Source: Campylobacterales bacterium (lineage in GTDB: Bacteria > Campylobacterota > Campylobacteria > Campylobacterales > QNZT01). From it: 30,564 nucleotides of DNA. Positions 22,260 through 30,564 of this stretch are shown here, piece by piece. The position numbers were made by a program, and so were the translations under genes. The stretch's first letter is position 1. The number at the start of each line of letters is the position of its first letter. The stretch lies in the NCBI GenBank assembly GCA_027056215.1, contig JALULO010000131.1, positions 1-30,564 on the forward strand, given 5' to 3'. The notes beneath the pieces are model-generated. The model was not told where the DNA came from, ran no database searches, and saw only the letters and a program-made list of their open reading frames with translations.

Positions 22260-22886
22260 ATGGCAAGATATAGAGGACCAGTAGAAAAAATCGAAAGAAG
22301 ACTTGGTGTTAGCTTGGCTCTTAAAGGCGAGCGTAGATTAGCAGGTAAAAGTGCAATTGATAAAAGACCTTACCCACCAGGACAACATGGACAAAGAAGA
22401 ACTAAAGTTAGTGAATATGGTTTACAACTTCGTGAAAAGCAAAAAGCAAAGTTCATGTATGGTGTTAGTGAAAAACAATTTAGAAGACTTTTTTCTGATG
22501 CAAATAGCATGGAAGGAAATACCGGTGCAAATCTAATTTCTTTACTTGAAAGAAGATTAGACAATGCTGTATATAGAATGGGATTTGCAACTACAAGAAA
22601 TTTTGCAAGACAGCTTGTAACACATGGACATATTTTAGTTGATGGTAAAAAAGTTGATATACCTTCTTTTAGAGTTAGACCTGGTCAAAAGATTGAGATT
22701 AAAGAAAAATCGAAATCTAATCCACAAGTCGTAAGAGCTGGTGAACTTACTGCACAAACTGGTATAGTACCTTGGGTTGATGTTGAAGTTGACAAAAAAT
22801 ATGGTATTTTTACACGATTACCAGAGAGAGAAGAAGTTGTTATACCTGTAGAAGAGAGACTCATCGTAGAGCTTTACTCTAAATAA
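22260..22886 (+). CDS. rpsD: 30S ribosomal protein S4
   Basis: 208 residues. MARYRGPVEKIERRLGVSL, KRPYPPGQHGQ and the S4 RNA-binding domain RRLDNAVYRMGFATTRNFAR with LVTHGHILVDGKKVDIPS (about 96-135) are clear. It lacks the N-terminal zinc cysteines, so it is the C-minus form. S4 starts 30S assembly and is the candidate ligand for the leader upstream of rpmJ. Confidence 0.97.
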   Translation: MARYRGPVEKIERRLGVSLALKGERRLAGKSAIDKRPYPPGQHGQRRTKVSEYGLQLREKQKAKFMYGVSEKQFRRLFSDANSMEGNTGANLISLLERRLDNAVYRMGFATTRNFARQLVTHGHILVDGKKVDIPSFRVRPGQKIEIKEKSKSNPQVVRAGELTAQTGIVPWVDVEVDKKYGIFTRLPEREEVVIPVEERLIVELYSK

Positions 22887-22903
22887 GCATAAGGGATTAA
22901 AAG

Positions 22904-23917
22904 ATGAAAAAGATTACAACATCTTTGTATATGCCGCATGAAATTGAGATAGAAAAGATTGATGAGAATAGGGTAAAGATTTTTACATATCCTTTTCAAA
23001 GTGGATTTGCCGTAACTGTGGCACATCCTCTTCGTCGACTTCTACTTGGTAGTTCAGCAGGATATGCGGTAACTGCACTTAAAATTGATGGGGTTACTCA
23101 TGAATTTGATTCTATCAGAGGCATGTTAGAAGACGTATCATTGTTTATTATAAATTTGAAAAATATCAGATTTAAGATAAAAGATGATTCAAATAAAGTT
23201 GAAGTAAATTATAGTTTTACAGGGTTTAAAGAGATCAAGGGTAGTGATTTAAATAACGATAGTGTAGAAGTGGTAACACCGGCTGTACATCTTGCTACAA
23301 TCAATGAAGATGCAGAATTAAACTTTTCGGTTATTATTGAGAAGGGTATTGGTTATGTACCTAGTGAAGATTTAAGAGACAACCTGCCTGAAGACTATAT
23401 TGGGGTAGATGCATTCTTTACTCCTGTATCAAAAGCAGTATATAGTATTGAAAATATGCTTGTGGAAGACGATCCAACATTTGAAAAAATTGTTTTTGAG
23501 ATTCAAACAGATGGTCAGATTCCACCTGTTCAAGCATTTAAAGAGTCTATTGAAGCCCTTAATGAGCAGATTTCAATTTTCTCTAAAGCAATGGATATAG
23601 ATGTAAGTACACCTCAGGATGATTATGAAAATTCAGTCGAATTAAAAAAATTACTTCAAGATGTTGAAGAACTTGGTTTGAGTGCTAGGAGTTTTAATTG
23701 TCTTGATCGTGCAAATATTAAACATATCGCTGAACTTTCATTGATGAGTGAGTTAGAATTGAAAGGTTTAAAAAACCTTGGAAAAAAATCTTTTGAAGAA
23801 ATTACAAGCAAATTGGAATCTTTAGGCTTTCCTGTAGGATATCAGTTTGAAGAAGGTTTCTTAAAAGTGCTAAACAAGAAATTACAAGAATTAAAATCAC
23901 AAGCTGGGGACGCATAA
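22904..23917 (+). CDS. rpoA: DNA-directed RNA polymerase subunit alpha
   Basis: 337 residues. The N-terminal domain has GFAVTVAHPLRRLLLGSSAG (about 35-54, the assembly motif with the conserved PLRR), HEFDSIRGMLEDVSLFIINLK and EKGIGYVPSED. The C-terminal domain (about 252-320) has VEELGLSARSFNCLDRANI and LKGLKNLGKKSFEEI, the UP-element and activator-binding HhH module. It follows rpsD by 17 bases and precedes rplQ by one, the standard order. Confidence 0.97.
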   Translation: MKKITTSLYMPHEIEIEKIDENRVKIFTYPFQSGFAVTVAHPLRRLLLGSSAGYAVTALKIDGVTHEFDSIRGMLEDVSLFIINLKNIRFKIKDDSNKVEVNYSFTGFKEIKGSDLNNDSVEVVTPAVHLATINEDAELNFSVIIEKGIGYVPSEDLRDNLPEDYIGVDAFFTPVSKAVYSIENMLVEDDPTFEKIVFEIQTDGQIPPVQAFKESIEALNEQISIFSKAMDIDVSTPQDDYENSVELKKLLQDVEELGLSARSFNCLDRANIKHIAELSLMSELELKGLKNLGKKSFEEITSKLESLGFPVGYQFEEGFLKVLNKKLQELKSQAGDA

Positions 23918-23918
23918 A

Positions 23919-24269
23919 ATGAGACATAAACATGGATATAGAAAACTAGGTAGAACTTCAAGCCATAGAAAAGCGTTACTGAAAAACATGTCTATTGCTT
24001 TAATCAAAAGTGGAAAAATAGAGACGACAGTACCTAAAGCTAAAGAGCTAAGAAGTTATTTTGAAAAATTAATTACTAAAGCAAGAGTTGGTGATTCAAA
24101 TGCTCACAGAGTTATTTTTGCAGCTTTACAAGACAAAGAATGTACAAAAAAACTAGTAGAGGAAATAGCACCACAATACAAAGTAAGAAATGGTGGTTAT
24201 ACAAGAATCATAAGGACAAGAATCAGACGTGGTGATGCATCTGAAATGGCTTTTATCGAATTAGTATAA
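23919..24269 (+). CDS. rplQ: 50S ribosomal protein L17
   Basis: 116 residues. MRHKHGYRKLGRTSSHRKAL, AKELRSYFEKLITKAR and NGGYTRIIRTRIRRGDAS match L17, near the tunnel exit. Unlike L22 here, it carries no extension. It is the last gene of the superoperon, with a hairpin after it. Confidence 0.97.
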   Translation: MRHKHGYRKLGRTSSHRKALLKNMSIALIKSGKIETTVPKAKELRSYFEKLITKARVGDSNAHRVIFAALQDKECTKKLVEEIAPQYKVRNGGYTRIIRTRIRRGDASEMAFIELV

Positions 24270-24285
24270 ATAGCTTATAAAATCG

Positions 24286-24311
24286 GTAGAGAGGTTACAT
24301 ATCCTCTCTAC
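24286..24311 (+). terminator. hairpin terminator of the ribosomal superoperon
   Basis: GTAGAGAGG and CCTCTCTAC form a perfect 9-bp stem with loop TTACATAT, 16 bases after the rplQ stop. The U-tract is poor, but position and stem strength make termination or 3'-end formation likely. Confidence 0.65.
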
Positions 24312-24360
24312 TTACTCCATAAAATCTAATTATTAAACTTCATATTTAAACATATTTTGA

Positions 24361-24366
24361 TACAAT
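24361..24366 (+). promoter_or_regulatory. possible promoter (-10) of the nifU-murE-tkt cluster
   Basis: TACAAT follows a T-rich stretch (CATATTTTGA) 34 bases before the NifU-like ATG. There is no clear -35. It is the only likely start between the rplQ hairpin and the next gene. Confidence 0.45.
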
Positions 24367-24400
24367 CTACTATAAATGATATTAACCGAGGAAATGATAT

Positions 24401-24688
24401 ATGTTACCTTTTTCAGATGAAGAACTAAGACCGGTTGTTGAGCAGTCCCTTGAAAAAGTAAAGCCTATGCTTGCACTTGATGGCGGGGGAATGAAACTAC
24501 TTGATATCAAGAATGGAAAAGTATTCGTTCAGCTTCAAGGTGCTTGTGTTGGTTGCTCTGCTAGCAATCAAACGTTGAAATATGGCATAGAGCGTCAGCT
24601 TAGAATGGACATTCATCCTGAAATAGAAGTGATAAATATCGCTGAAGGAATGGAAGACATGATTGATAAGATCGCAAGTGCATCATAA
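24401..24688 (+). CDS. NifU-like C-terminal domain (Nfu) iron-sulfur carrier
   Basis: 95 residues made only of the Nfu domain: VVEQSLEKVKPMLALDGGGM at the start, Cys49 and Cys52 in GACVGCSAS, then a helix with YGIERQLR. Two such domains can hold a [4Fe-4S] cluster and deliver it to target proteins in the cytosol. AGGAAATG-like sequence lies upstream. It is the first gene of a plus-strand run and is followed two bases later by a TPR-like gene; the C. jejuni Cj1639-Cj1641 order is similar as I recall. Confidence 0.9.
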   Translation: MLPFSDEELRPVVEQSLEKVKPMLALDGGGMKLLDIKNGKVFVQLQGACVGCSASNQTLKYGIERQLRMDIHPEIEVINIAEGMEDMIDKIASAS

Positions 24689-24690
24689 CT

Positions 24691-25254
24691 ATGAGTAAAT
24701 TTAAAGATTTGGCAAATAATAGTTTTTTTAAGCGTGATTATAAAAAAGCGTTGCTTAATTATTCTCTTGCCCTAAGAGAATCACCTGAAGATAAGGAAGC
24801 ACGCATTGGCGCTTTACTTGCAGATATGGCTACAGATAAAGAAGAAGAAGCTGTTGCTCTTTTTGAATATTATGAAGTTTCAAAAGCGATGGATGAAAAT
24901 GGCGCCCATGAAACGTTAGAAAATATTATTGATTCTGTTGAAGGTGGTGTCAGTGTTGTTGAGGATTTATTGCATACAATTGAAGATCATATTGTAGCTA
25001 TTGAAGATGGAATCATATATGATGATTTTATGGCTCATGTTAGTAGCCGTGAAAATAGCAAAAAAGCGATTGAAGATCTAATGTTCAGTACAAAGATAAT
25101 CATTTATAAAAAAGAAGATTTTATCGAATTGATTGAAATGTTGATTGATAACAGTTTTAATGAATTAGCATATAATTATATCGAAAGTGCAATGCTTATC
25201 TATCCAAATGATCCAAAACTCTACAACTTACTAAATAAATTGGAGCTTACATAA
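24691..25254 (+). CDS. conserved TPR-like protein of unknown function between nifU and murE
   Basis: 187 residues with no catalytic motif that I recognise. Residues about 4-38 form a TPR-like helix pair (ANNSFFKRDYKKALLNYSLAL, described; conserved small-large spacing). The middle is acidic, with three similar short helices (VVEDLLHTIEDHIVAIEDG). Residues 150-185 may be a second TPR (LAYNYIESAMLIYPNDPKLY). There is no signal peptide, so it is probably a cytosolic scaffold or adaptor. The ATG is two bases after the nifU stop and murE follows two bases after its own stop. A gene of this kind stands in the same place in C. jejuni (Cj1640, from memory). Confidence 0.8.
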   Translation: MSKFKDLANNSFFKRDYKKALLNYSLALRESPEDKEARIGALLADMATDKEEEAVALFEYYEVSKAMDENGAHETLENIIDSVEGGVSVVEDLLHTIEDHIVAIEDGIIYDDFMAHVSSRENSKKAIEDLMFSTKIIIYKKEDFIELIEMLIDNSFNELAYNYIESAMLIYPNDPKLYNLLNKLELT

Positions 25255-25256
25255 GT

Positions 25257-26561
25257 TTGACATATCCTATACAAAATCAACCTTTTACTCATATAACAGA
25301 TGATTCTAAAATGTGTAATGAAACATGTGCATTTGTTTTAACATCTCAAAACGAAAAGTATTTAGAAAATGCACAAAAAAATAATCCAGCTGCTGTGGTA
25401 ACACCCCAGTTCTTATATGATTTTTATGAACTAAATACCATAAAATTGATAGGAATAACCGGAACCAATGGAAAAACGACGACAGCGGCTGCTATATATT
25501 CTATTTTACTTGATTTAGGAGAAAATGTTGGGTTTCAAGGCACACGTGGTTTTTTTATCAATGATGAAAAAATAGAAGATAAGACGCTAACCACTCCGAG
25601 TATACTAAAAACATTACAACATATGTATCAGGCAAAAGAAAAAGGGTGCACCTATTTTGTGATGGAAGTCAGCTCTCATGCAATTGTACAAAAACGTATT
25701 GAGAATTTACCATTTACACTGAAAATTTTGACAAATATCACACAAGATCATTTGGATTATCATGGTACATTTGAAGAGTATTGGCGTGTAAAAAGTAGTT
25801 TTTTTAATGATGATTCTTTAAAACTTATCAATAAAGATGCAAAAAAAATAGATTTTAATATTAAAAATGCTTACACATATGCATTGGATGTACCTGCATC
25901 ATTTAATATATTGGCATATTCTTTAAACAATGGTATAACAGCCGCGATCAAACATTTTGATACTCAAGAAGAATTTTTTTCACCGATGCATGGTTTTTTT
26001 AACCTTTACAATATAACAGCTGCGATTGCTTCTGTTAAACTTCTTACGGATTATACATTAAAAGAGATTTGTGCTGTTTGTGAAAATTTTGCTGGAGTGA
26101 GTGGTCGTATGGAGGTAGTCTGTGATAGACCCTTGATTATTGTCGATTTTGCCCATACTCCAGATGGAATGGATAAGGTATTGGACTCGTTAAAAGAGAA
26201 AAAACTTTCGGTTGTATTTGGTGCGGGTGGCAATAGAGACAAAACAAAACGTGTACAAATGGGGCGTATTGCCAACAGATATGGTAAGAAAATTTATTTA
26301 ACTATGGATAATCCAAGAGATGAAGATCCTTTGGATATTATTGAAGATATACGTGATGGTATCCAAAAACATGATATCGTCAAAGTGATTCTTGATCGTA
26401 AAGAAGCAATTACAACGGCTATTGACGAACTTGAAGATGAAGATATTTTACTTGTGTTAGGTAAAGGGGATGAAGAATATATCGAAATTGCTAATCAAAA
26501 GATACCTTTTGATGATCGAGAAGTCATCAGAGCAATTGTCAAAGAAAAATTTAATAGATAA
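25257..26561 (+). CDS. murE: UDP-N-acetylmuramoyl-L-alanyl-D-glutamate:meso-diaminopimelate ligase
   Basis: 434 residues from TTG 25257; GGAG lies 11 bases upstream and the next Met is residue 19, so TTG is the best start. The Mur ligase core has GITGTNGKTTT (66-76) for ATP, NITQDHLDYHG (160-170), Lys179 (YWRVKSS, the carbamylated lysine) and DFAHTPDGM (297-305). DNPRDEDP (351-358) is the specificity motif for meso-diaminopimelate rather than lysine. It adds the third residue of the peptidoglycan stem in the cytosol. The N-terminal UDP-binding domain is short (about 60 residues) compared with E. coli, as in other members of the phylum. Confidence 0.95.
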   Translation: MTYPIQNQPFTHITDDSKMCNETCAFVLTSQNEKYLENAQKNNPAAVVTPQFLYDFYELNTIKLIGITGTNGKTTTAAAIYSILLDLGENVGFQGTRGFFINDEKIEDKTLTTPSILKTLQHMYQAKEKGCTYFVMEVSSHAIVQKRIENLPFTLKILTNITQDHLDYHGTFEEYWRVKSSFFNDDSLKLINKDAKKIDFNIKNAYTYALDVPASFNILAYSLNNGITAAIKHFDTQEEFFSPMHGFFNLYNITAAIASVKLLTDYTLKEICAVCENFAGVSGRMEVVCDRPLIIVDFAHTPDGMDKVLDSLKEKKLSVVFGAGGNRDKTKRVQMGRIANRYGKKIYLTMDNPRDEDPLDIIEDIRDGIQKHDIVKVILDRKEAITTAIDELEDEDILLVLGKGDEEYIEIANQKIPFDDREVIRAIVKEKFNR

Positions 26562-26625
26562 TAGATTAAAATAGAACACTAAGCATAGGGGTTTAGTAAT
26601 AATAAATTTAAACAGGGGAAATAAT

Positions 26626-27000
26626 ATGGGAATACCACAACCGGCATTTTATATTTTTAAATGCGAACAATCATCACCTCCGGGGATGCCAAAACCAAGC
26701 TGTGTCAATGATAATACAAAAGATTTGTTTCAACATTTAGGACAAACACTGATGCAAAAAGGTTTGATTGCTACAGTACAACCAGTAAGAACAGCTTGTT
26801 TAAACAGATGTCAACAAGGTCCAGTGATGCTTGTTGAGCCTGGACATCATATGTATGTGCAATTGGACAAGGAAAAAATCACACGTATCATTGACGAGCA
26901 TATTATAGGTGGACAACCGGTACAAGAGTATTTAATCAGTCCTGATTTTTGGGATGAAGCTATTACTCCTGTAGAAGCTATGAAGATGGCTGGAAGATAG
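26626..27000 (+). CDS. thioredoxin-like [2Fe-2S] ferredoxin
   Basis: 124 residues. Cys13, Cys26, Cys58 and Cys62 (KCEQSS, KPSC and ACLNRCQQGP) fit the thioredoxin-like [2Fe-2S] ferredoxin family (Shethna-type / NuoE-like), followed by VMLVEPG and a C-terminal helix. It should be a soluble electron carrier with one cluster. The physiological partner is not evident; the gene lies between murE and panD, 64 bases after murE, with AGGGGAAA as RBS, and may have its own promoter. The upstream nifU-like gene could serve its cluster, but that is a guess. Confidence 0.85.
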   Translation: MGIPQPAFYIFKCEQSSPPGMPKPSCVNDNTKDLFQHLGQTLMQKGLIATVQPVRTACLNRCQQGPVMLVEPGHHMYVQLDKEKITRIIDEHIIGGQPVQEYLISPDFWDEAITPVEAMKMAGR

Positions 27001-27004
27001 ATTT

Positions 27005-27370
27005 ATGAACATCACTATGTTATATAGCAAACTTCATCGTGCTACTGTAACAGATGCCAATCTAAATTATGTAGGATCTATCACGATCGATAGAGAGTTG
27101 ATAGATGCTGCAAAATTACGTATTGGGCAAAAAGTAGATATCGTAAATATCAATAATGGTGAGCGTTTTTCTACTTATGTGATAGAAGGAAAAGCAGGGA
27201 ACAGAGATATTTGTTTAAATGGTGCTGCTGCAAGAAAAGCAGAGATTGGTGATGTGATTATCATAATAGCATATGCTGGCATGTCTTTTGAAGAAGCAGA
27301 TACATTTAAACCATATATTGTTCTTTTAGATGAAAAAAATAATATAGATGAGATTAAAGATTATGTTTGA
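27005..27370 (+). CDS. panD: aspartate 1-decarboxylase proenzyme
   Basis: 121 residues. MNITMLYSKLHRATVTDANL is the standard start; the self-cleavage site Gly24-Ser25 (YVGSITID) gives the pyruvoyl group, and Tyr58 (STYVIEG) and Asn72-Gly73-Ala-Ala (LNGAAAR) are the conserved active-site segments. It makes beta-alanine from aspartate for pantothenate and CoA. It begins four bases after the ferredoxin gene and overlaps the start of ebfC. Confidence 0.95.
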   Translation: MNITMLYSKLHRATVTDANLNYVGSITIDRELIDAAKLRIGQKVDIVNINNGERFSTYVIEGKAGNRDICLNGAAARKAEIGDVIIIIAYAGMSFEEADTFKPYIVLLDEKNNIDEIKDYV

Positions 27371-27680
27371 AAATATGGATTTTAGCAAGATGGGTGAAAT
27401 GTTACAGCGTGCTCAAGAAGAAGCTAAAAAAATGCAAGATGAAAGTGAGCATAAAGAATTTACTTCTAAAAGTGGTGGTGGGTTGATAAAAGTGACTGCA
27501 AATGGAAAAGGTGAAGTTATAGATATGGAGATCGATGATTCGCTACTTGAAGATAAAGATTCTTTACAGATTTTACTGATAAGTGCTGTAAATGATGTTT
27601 ATCATATGGTGGAAGAAGATAAAAAATTGGCTGCTTCACAAATGCTAGGTGGTCTTGGCGGATTAGCTGGAAAATTTTAA
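27363..27680 (+). CDS. ebfC: YbaB/EbfC family nucleoid-associated protein
   Basis: ATG 27363 (105 residues, MFENMDFSKMGEMLQRAQEE) is preferred over an in-frame ATG at 27348 because it matches the family start. KMQDESEHKEFTSKSGGGLI and VTANGKGEVIDMEID are typical, and the C-terminus is Gly-rich (GGLGGLAGKF). The family forms dimeric tweezers that bind DNA non-specifically and is usually next to dnaX-recR in other bacteria. Here it sits between panD and ispA and overlaps panD by eight bases. Confidence 0.9.
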   Translation: MFENMDFSKMGEMLQRAQEEAKKMQDESEHKEFTSKSGGGLIKVTANGKGEVIDMEIDDSLLEDKDSLQILLISAVNDVYHMVEEDKKLAASQMLGGLGGLAGKF

Positions 27681-27703
27681 AAAACAATATATTAGGATCC
27701 ATT

Positions 27704-28567
27704 TTGCAAAATAGAAGCAAAATACTACTTGAAAATTTTGAAAACTTTTTACAGGAAAATTTACCTCTTGCAAAAAGTTTTCATCCAATGTACCAAACAG
27801 CGCTTCATGAAATGTTTCAGGCAGGAGGAAAAAGATTTCGTCCTCTTATCCTTTTGCAAGTTGTTGATACATATGAACCATTGTTAATACCTGCTGCAAA
27901 TCATGTAGCCGCTGGTATTGAAATGTTACATACTTATTCGCTAATTCATGATGATTTACCGACATTTGATGATGCTCCTTTACGAAGAGGGAAGCCTACT
28001 TTACATATCACTTATGATGAAGTTACAGCAACATTGGTTGGGGATGCACTTAATTCACATAGTTTTTATATGATCGCAAATGCACCTTTAGGTTCTGATA
28101 TAAAAATGCAATTAATAAAAGAGTTGGCATTAAATGGTGGTGCTGAGGGTATGGTTTTGGGCCAGGCGATAGATTGTTATTTTGAAAATAAAAAACTTGA
28201 TATAAAAGAGTTAACATTTTTGCATATACATAAAACAGCTAAATTGATTGCAGCAAGTATGAAGATGGGTGGAATCATCGTTGGGTTAGACCATGACCAA
28301 ACCAATTTACTTTATGATATAGGGCTTAAAATAGGTTTATTATTCCAAGTACAAGATGATATAATCGATGTTACTTTGAGTGATGAAGAAGCGGGTAAAA
28401 CTACTTCAAATGATACCAGTAAAAACTCATTTACAAACTTATTAGGTACTGATGGTGCAATTCGAGAGAAAGAAAAATTAATACATGAGATTGAAATCAT
28501 GTTTGAAAGATTGGATCAGAAATTAGCTTTTAAATTTCAATCAATGATAAATTATTATTTTAAATAA
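27704..28567 (+). CDS. ispA: polyprenyl (farnesyl/geranyl) diphosphate synthase
   Basis: 287 residues from TTG 27704, with AGGA six bases upstream. The first Asp-rich motif is HDDLPTFDD (82-90) followed by APLRRGKPT, the second is QVQDDIIDV, and GGKRFRPLI (41-49) binds the allylic diphosphate. The short-chain FPP-synthase family signature with TYSLIHDD suggests C10-C15 products. It condenses IPP with DMAPP or GPP in the cytosol, supplying undecaprenyl and quinone side chains. The neighbour order ebfC-ispA-tkt recalls C. jejuni. Product length is not fixed by sequence alone. Confidence 0.9.
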   Translation: MQNRSKILLENFENFLQENLPLAKSFHPMYQTALHEMFQAGGKRFRPLILLQVVDTYEPLLIPAANHVAAGIEMLHTYSLIHDDLPTFDDAPLRRGKPTLHITYDEVTATLVGDALNSHSFYMIANAPLGSDIKMQLIKELALNGGAEGMVLGQAIDCYFENKKLDIKELTFLHIHKTAKLIAASMKMGGIIVGLDHDQTNLLYDIGLKIGLLFQVQDDIIDVTLSDEEAGKTTSNDTSKNSFTNLLGTDGAIREKEKLIHEIEIMFERLDQKLAFKFQSMINYYFK

Positions 28568-28578
28568 GGATAGAGTTT

Positions 28579-30561
28579 ATGGAAAATAAACAGATGCTAT
28601 TACAGATGGCAAATACAATTAGATTTTTAGCAGTAGATATGATTCAGCGTGCCAATAGTGGACATCCTGGAGTGGCTATGGGACTTGCTGATATAGCCAC
28701 CGTTTTGAGTTTACATTTAAAACATAATCCAAAAAATCCAAAATGGTTAAATCGAGATAGAGTTGTGTATAGTGGTGGGCATGCAAGTGCTATGATCTAT
28801 TCATTGTTACATTTATGGGGATATGATATTTCTCTTGATGATTTGAAAAATTTTCGTCAATTTGGATCTAAAACACCTGGACATCCTGAATATGGTGAAG
28901 TACCCGGTGTGGAGGTAACAACAGGTCCGCTTGGTCAGGGTGTGGCGAATGCAGTTGGATTTGCTATGGCTTCTAAATATGCACAAAAGCTTTTAAATAG
29001 TGAAACAGCAAAGATTATTGATCATAAAGTATATTGTTTTTGTGGTGATGGGGATTTGGAAGAGGGCATTAGTTATGAAGCTTGTTCATTGGCAGGACAT
29101 AATAATCTTCAAAACCTTGTTATGATTTATGATTCAAATGAAATCACAATTGAAGGTGATACAGAAATCGCCTTAAGCGAAAATATCAAACAACGATTTG
29201 AGTCTCAGGGATGGAAAGTATACCGTATAGATGGTCATAACTATAATGAAATTGATCAAGTATTTAGTGAAATAAAAATGGAACAAAATAAGCCATGTTT
29301 GATTATCGCTAAAACAGTGATTGCCAAAGGTGCTGCAACAGTTGAAGGTGAAGCCCACACGCATGGATCTCCACTGGGTGAAGAAGAGATCAAAAAATCT
29401 AAAGATAAAGCAGGTTTTGACCCAAGTGAGCAATTTTTTATACCAGAAGAGGTACTGATTCGGTTTCGTTGTGCACTAGAGCAAGGTGATTTGGCAGAAA
29501 GAGAATGGAAAAAACTTTTAACAGAAGCACCACTAGCAGAACAAAATGCAACACTTGATGCTTTACAAAATCCTGATTTTACAAAGATACAGTGGCCACA
29601 GTTTGAAGAAGGTGTTGGTGTCGCAACAAGAGATAGTAATCATAAAATATTAAATGCAATCGCAAGAGCTATCCCTAGTTTTATGGGCGGTAGTGCTGAT
29701 CTTGCTCCATCCAATAAAACGTATTTAGAAAATATGGATGATTTTCCAAATGGTAGAAATCTGCACTTTGGTATTCGAGAACACGCGATGGGTGCTATTA
29801 GCAATGCAATGAGTTTGTATGGGCTTTTCATACCATTTAGCGCAACATTTTTTGTTTTCAGCGATTATCTGAAGCCCGCAGTTAGATTAGCTGCTTTAAT
29901 GAAACTGAAAACATATTTTGTTTGGACACATGATAGTATTGGGGTAGGTGAAGATGGTCCAACACATGAACCAATAGAACAGTTAAGTCAATTTCGAGCT
30001 TTACCAAACTTGTATGTATTTCGTCCAGCTGATGCAAGTGAAAATATTGCGTGTTGGAAAAAAGCATTGACATTGAATGCTCCGAGTGCTTTTGTGCTTA
30101 GTCGTCAAAAACTAAAAACACTGAAGTCGAAAGTGGAATTTGGTGATGTTTCTTATGGTGGATATCTTATTAAAAAAAGAGAAAATGCTACTGTTACCAT
30201 ACTTGCAACTGGCAGTGAAGTTATGCCATCATTACAAGCTGGTTGCCATCTTGAAGAAGCCGGTATTATGGCTAATATAGTGAGCCTACCTTGTTTGGAA
30301 CTTTTTAATGAACAGGATAAAGAATATATTGGAAAAGTAATAGATCCTAAGACTAAAGTGTTAGCAGTAGAAGCTGCAAGTGGACAGGAATTGTATCGTT
30401 ATGCGGATGATGTACACGGAATGAATAGTTTTGGTGCAAGTGGAGATGCAAATGTTTTATTTAAAAATTTTGGTTTTACAGTTACTGGAATTCAAAAAGC
30501 AGTGTATAAGCTTATAAATAAGCCTTTTAAAGAGGTTGATACGTTAAAATGCAAACTATAA
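28579..30561 (+). CDS. tkt: transketolase
   Basis: 660 residues, complete, with TAA three bases before the window end. Residues about 1-270 are the thiamine diphosphate domain: His29 (SGHPG), His68 (GGHAS), GDGDLEEG (156-163) and Asn187. The middle pyrimidine domain has GGSADLAPSNKT and GIREHAMG (the catalytic Glu), then a transketolase C-domain. It moves two-carbon ketol units among sugar phosphates in the non-oxidative pentose phosphate pathway, linking with the triose phosphates of gapA-pgk-tpiA. It starts 11 bases after ispA, with AAGGATAG as RBS. No truncation or odd feature is seen. Confidence 0.97.
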   Translation: MENKQMLLQMANTIRFLAVDMIQRANSGHPGVAMGLADIATVLSLHLKHNPKNPKWLNRDRVVYSGGHASAMIYSLLHLWGYDISLDDLKNFRQFGSKTPGHPEYGEVPGVEVTTGPLGQGVANAVGFAMASKYAQKLLNSETAKIIDHKVYCFCGDGDLEEGISYEACSLAGHNNLQNLVMIYDSNEITIEGDTEIALSENIKQRFESQGWKVYRIDGHNYNEIDQVFSEIKMEQNKPCLIIAKTVIAKGAATVEGEAHTHGSPLGEEEIKKSKDKAGFDPSEQFFIPEEVLIRFRCALEQGDLAEREWKKLLTEAPLAEQNATLDALQNPDFTKIQWPQFEEGVGVATRDSNHKILNAIARAIPSFMGGSADLAPSNKTYLENMDDFPNGRNLHFGIREHAMGAISNAMSLYGLFIPFSATFFVFSDYLKPAVRLAALMKLKTYFVWTHDSIGVGEDGPTHEPIEQLSQFRALPNLYVFRPADASENIACWKKALTLNAPSAFVLSRQKLKTLKSKVEFGDVSYGGYLIKKRENATVTILATGSEVMPSLQAGCHLEEAGIMANIVSLPCLELFNEQDKEYIGKVIDPKTKVLAVEAASGQELYRYADDVHGMNSFGASGDANVLFKNFGFTVTGIQKAVYKLINKPFKEVDTLKCKL

Positions 30562-30564
30562 AAT

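Noticed and set aside
1..30564. tRNA genes, CRISPR arrays, insertion sequences, phage or plasmid genes
   Set aside because: No cloverleaf-like pattern with a TTCGA arm, regular repeat-spacer series, transposase motif or terminal inverted repeat with target duplication was found by reading both strands.

Overview
The window is AT-rich chromosomal DNA from a bacterium of the phylum Campylobacterota, probably a free-living Sulfurovum- or Sulfurimonas-like genus. Four things support this. The S10-spc-alpha ribosomal superoperon is fused into one array and lacks an L30 gene between S5 and L15. The L29, L5 and S10 sequences look like those of this phylum. The order nifU - small TPR-like gene - murE - (ferredoxin, panD) - ebfC - ispA - tkt resembles what I remember of Campylobacter jejuni. 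nadD-rsfS also sits divergently from gapA-pgk-tpiA. The genus is an inference; the phylum is fairly firm.

Bases 1-5150 are the least ordinary part. Three minus-strand genes run toward the left edge: a RimK-like ATP-grasp ligase, then six bases later a second, larger ATP-grasp protein with a C-terminal helix-hairpin-helix (HhH) domain, then an M14 metallocarboxypeptidase with fibronectin-III and DNRLRE-like tails that runs off the window. An M20 (CPG2-like) carboxypeptidase diverges from them. The set pairs peptide-bond-making enzymes with peptide-bond-breaking ones and is the best candidate here for an undescribed system.

Bases 5150-10050 hold rsfS and nadD (minus), the glycolytic/gluconeogenic operon gapA-pgk-tpiA (plus), a small ABM-fold protein (minus) and a phosphatidylserine synthase (plus). 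Several intergenic spaces carry shared hairpins or symmetric divergent promoters.

Bases 10170-24311 are one long run of translation genes: rpsJ-rplC-rplD-rplW-rplB-rpsS-rplV-rpsC-rplP-rpmC-rpsQ-rplN-rplX-rplE-rpsN-rpsH-rplF-rplR-rpsE-rplO-secY-map-infA-rpmJ-rpsM-rpsK-rpsD-rpoA-rplQ. A strong consensus promoter drives it, and there are probable internal promoters before rplF and rpmJ. Two features stand out: L22 has a long C-terminal HhH extension, and the infA-rpmJ spacer folds into two abutting hairpins whose loops match one downstream element, as in a pseudoknot leader that could control the S13-S11-S4-alpha-L17 segment.

Bases 24312-30564 carry nifU-like, TPR-like, murE, a thioredoxin-like [2Fe-2S] ferredoxin, panD, ebfC, ispA and a complete transketolase, closely spaced on the plus strand. 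I saw no tRNA, rRNA, CRISPR array, insertion sequence or phage gene. No gene-free stretch exceeds 300 bases; the longest is 10046-10253.
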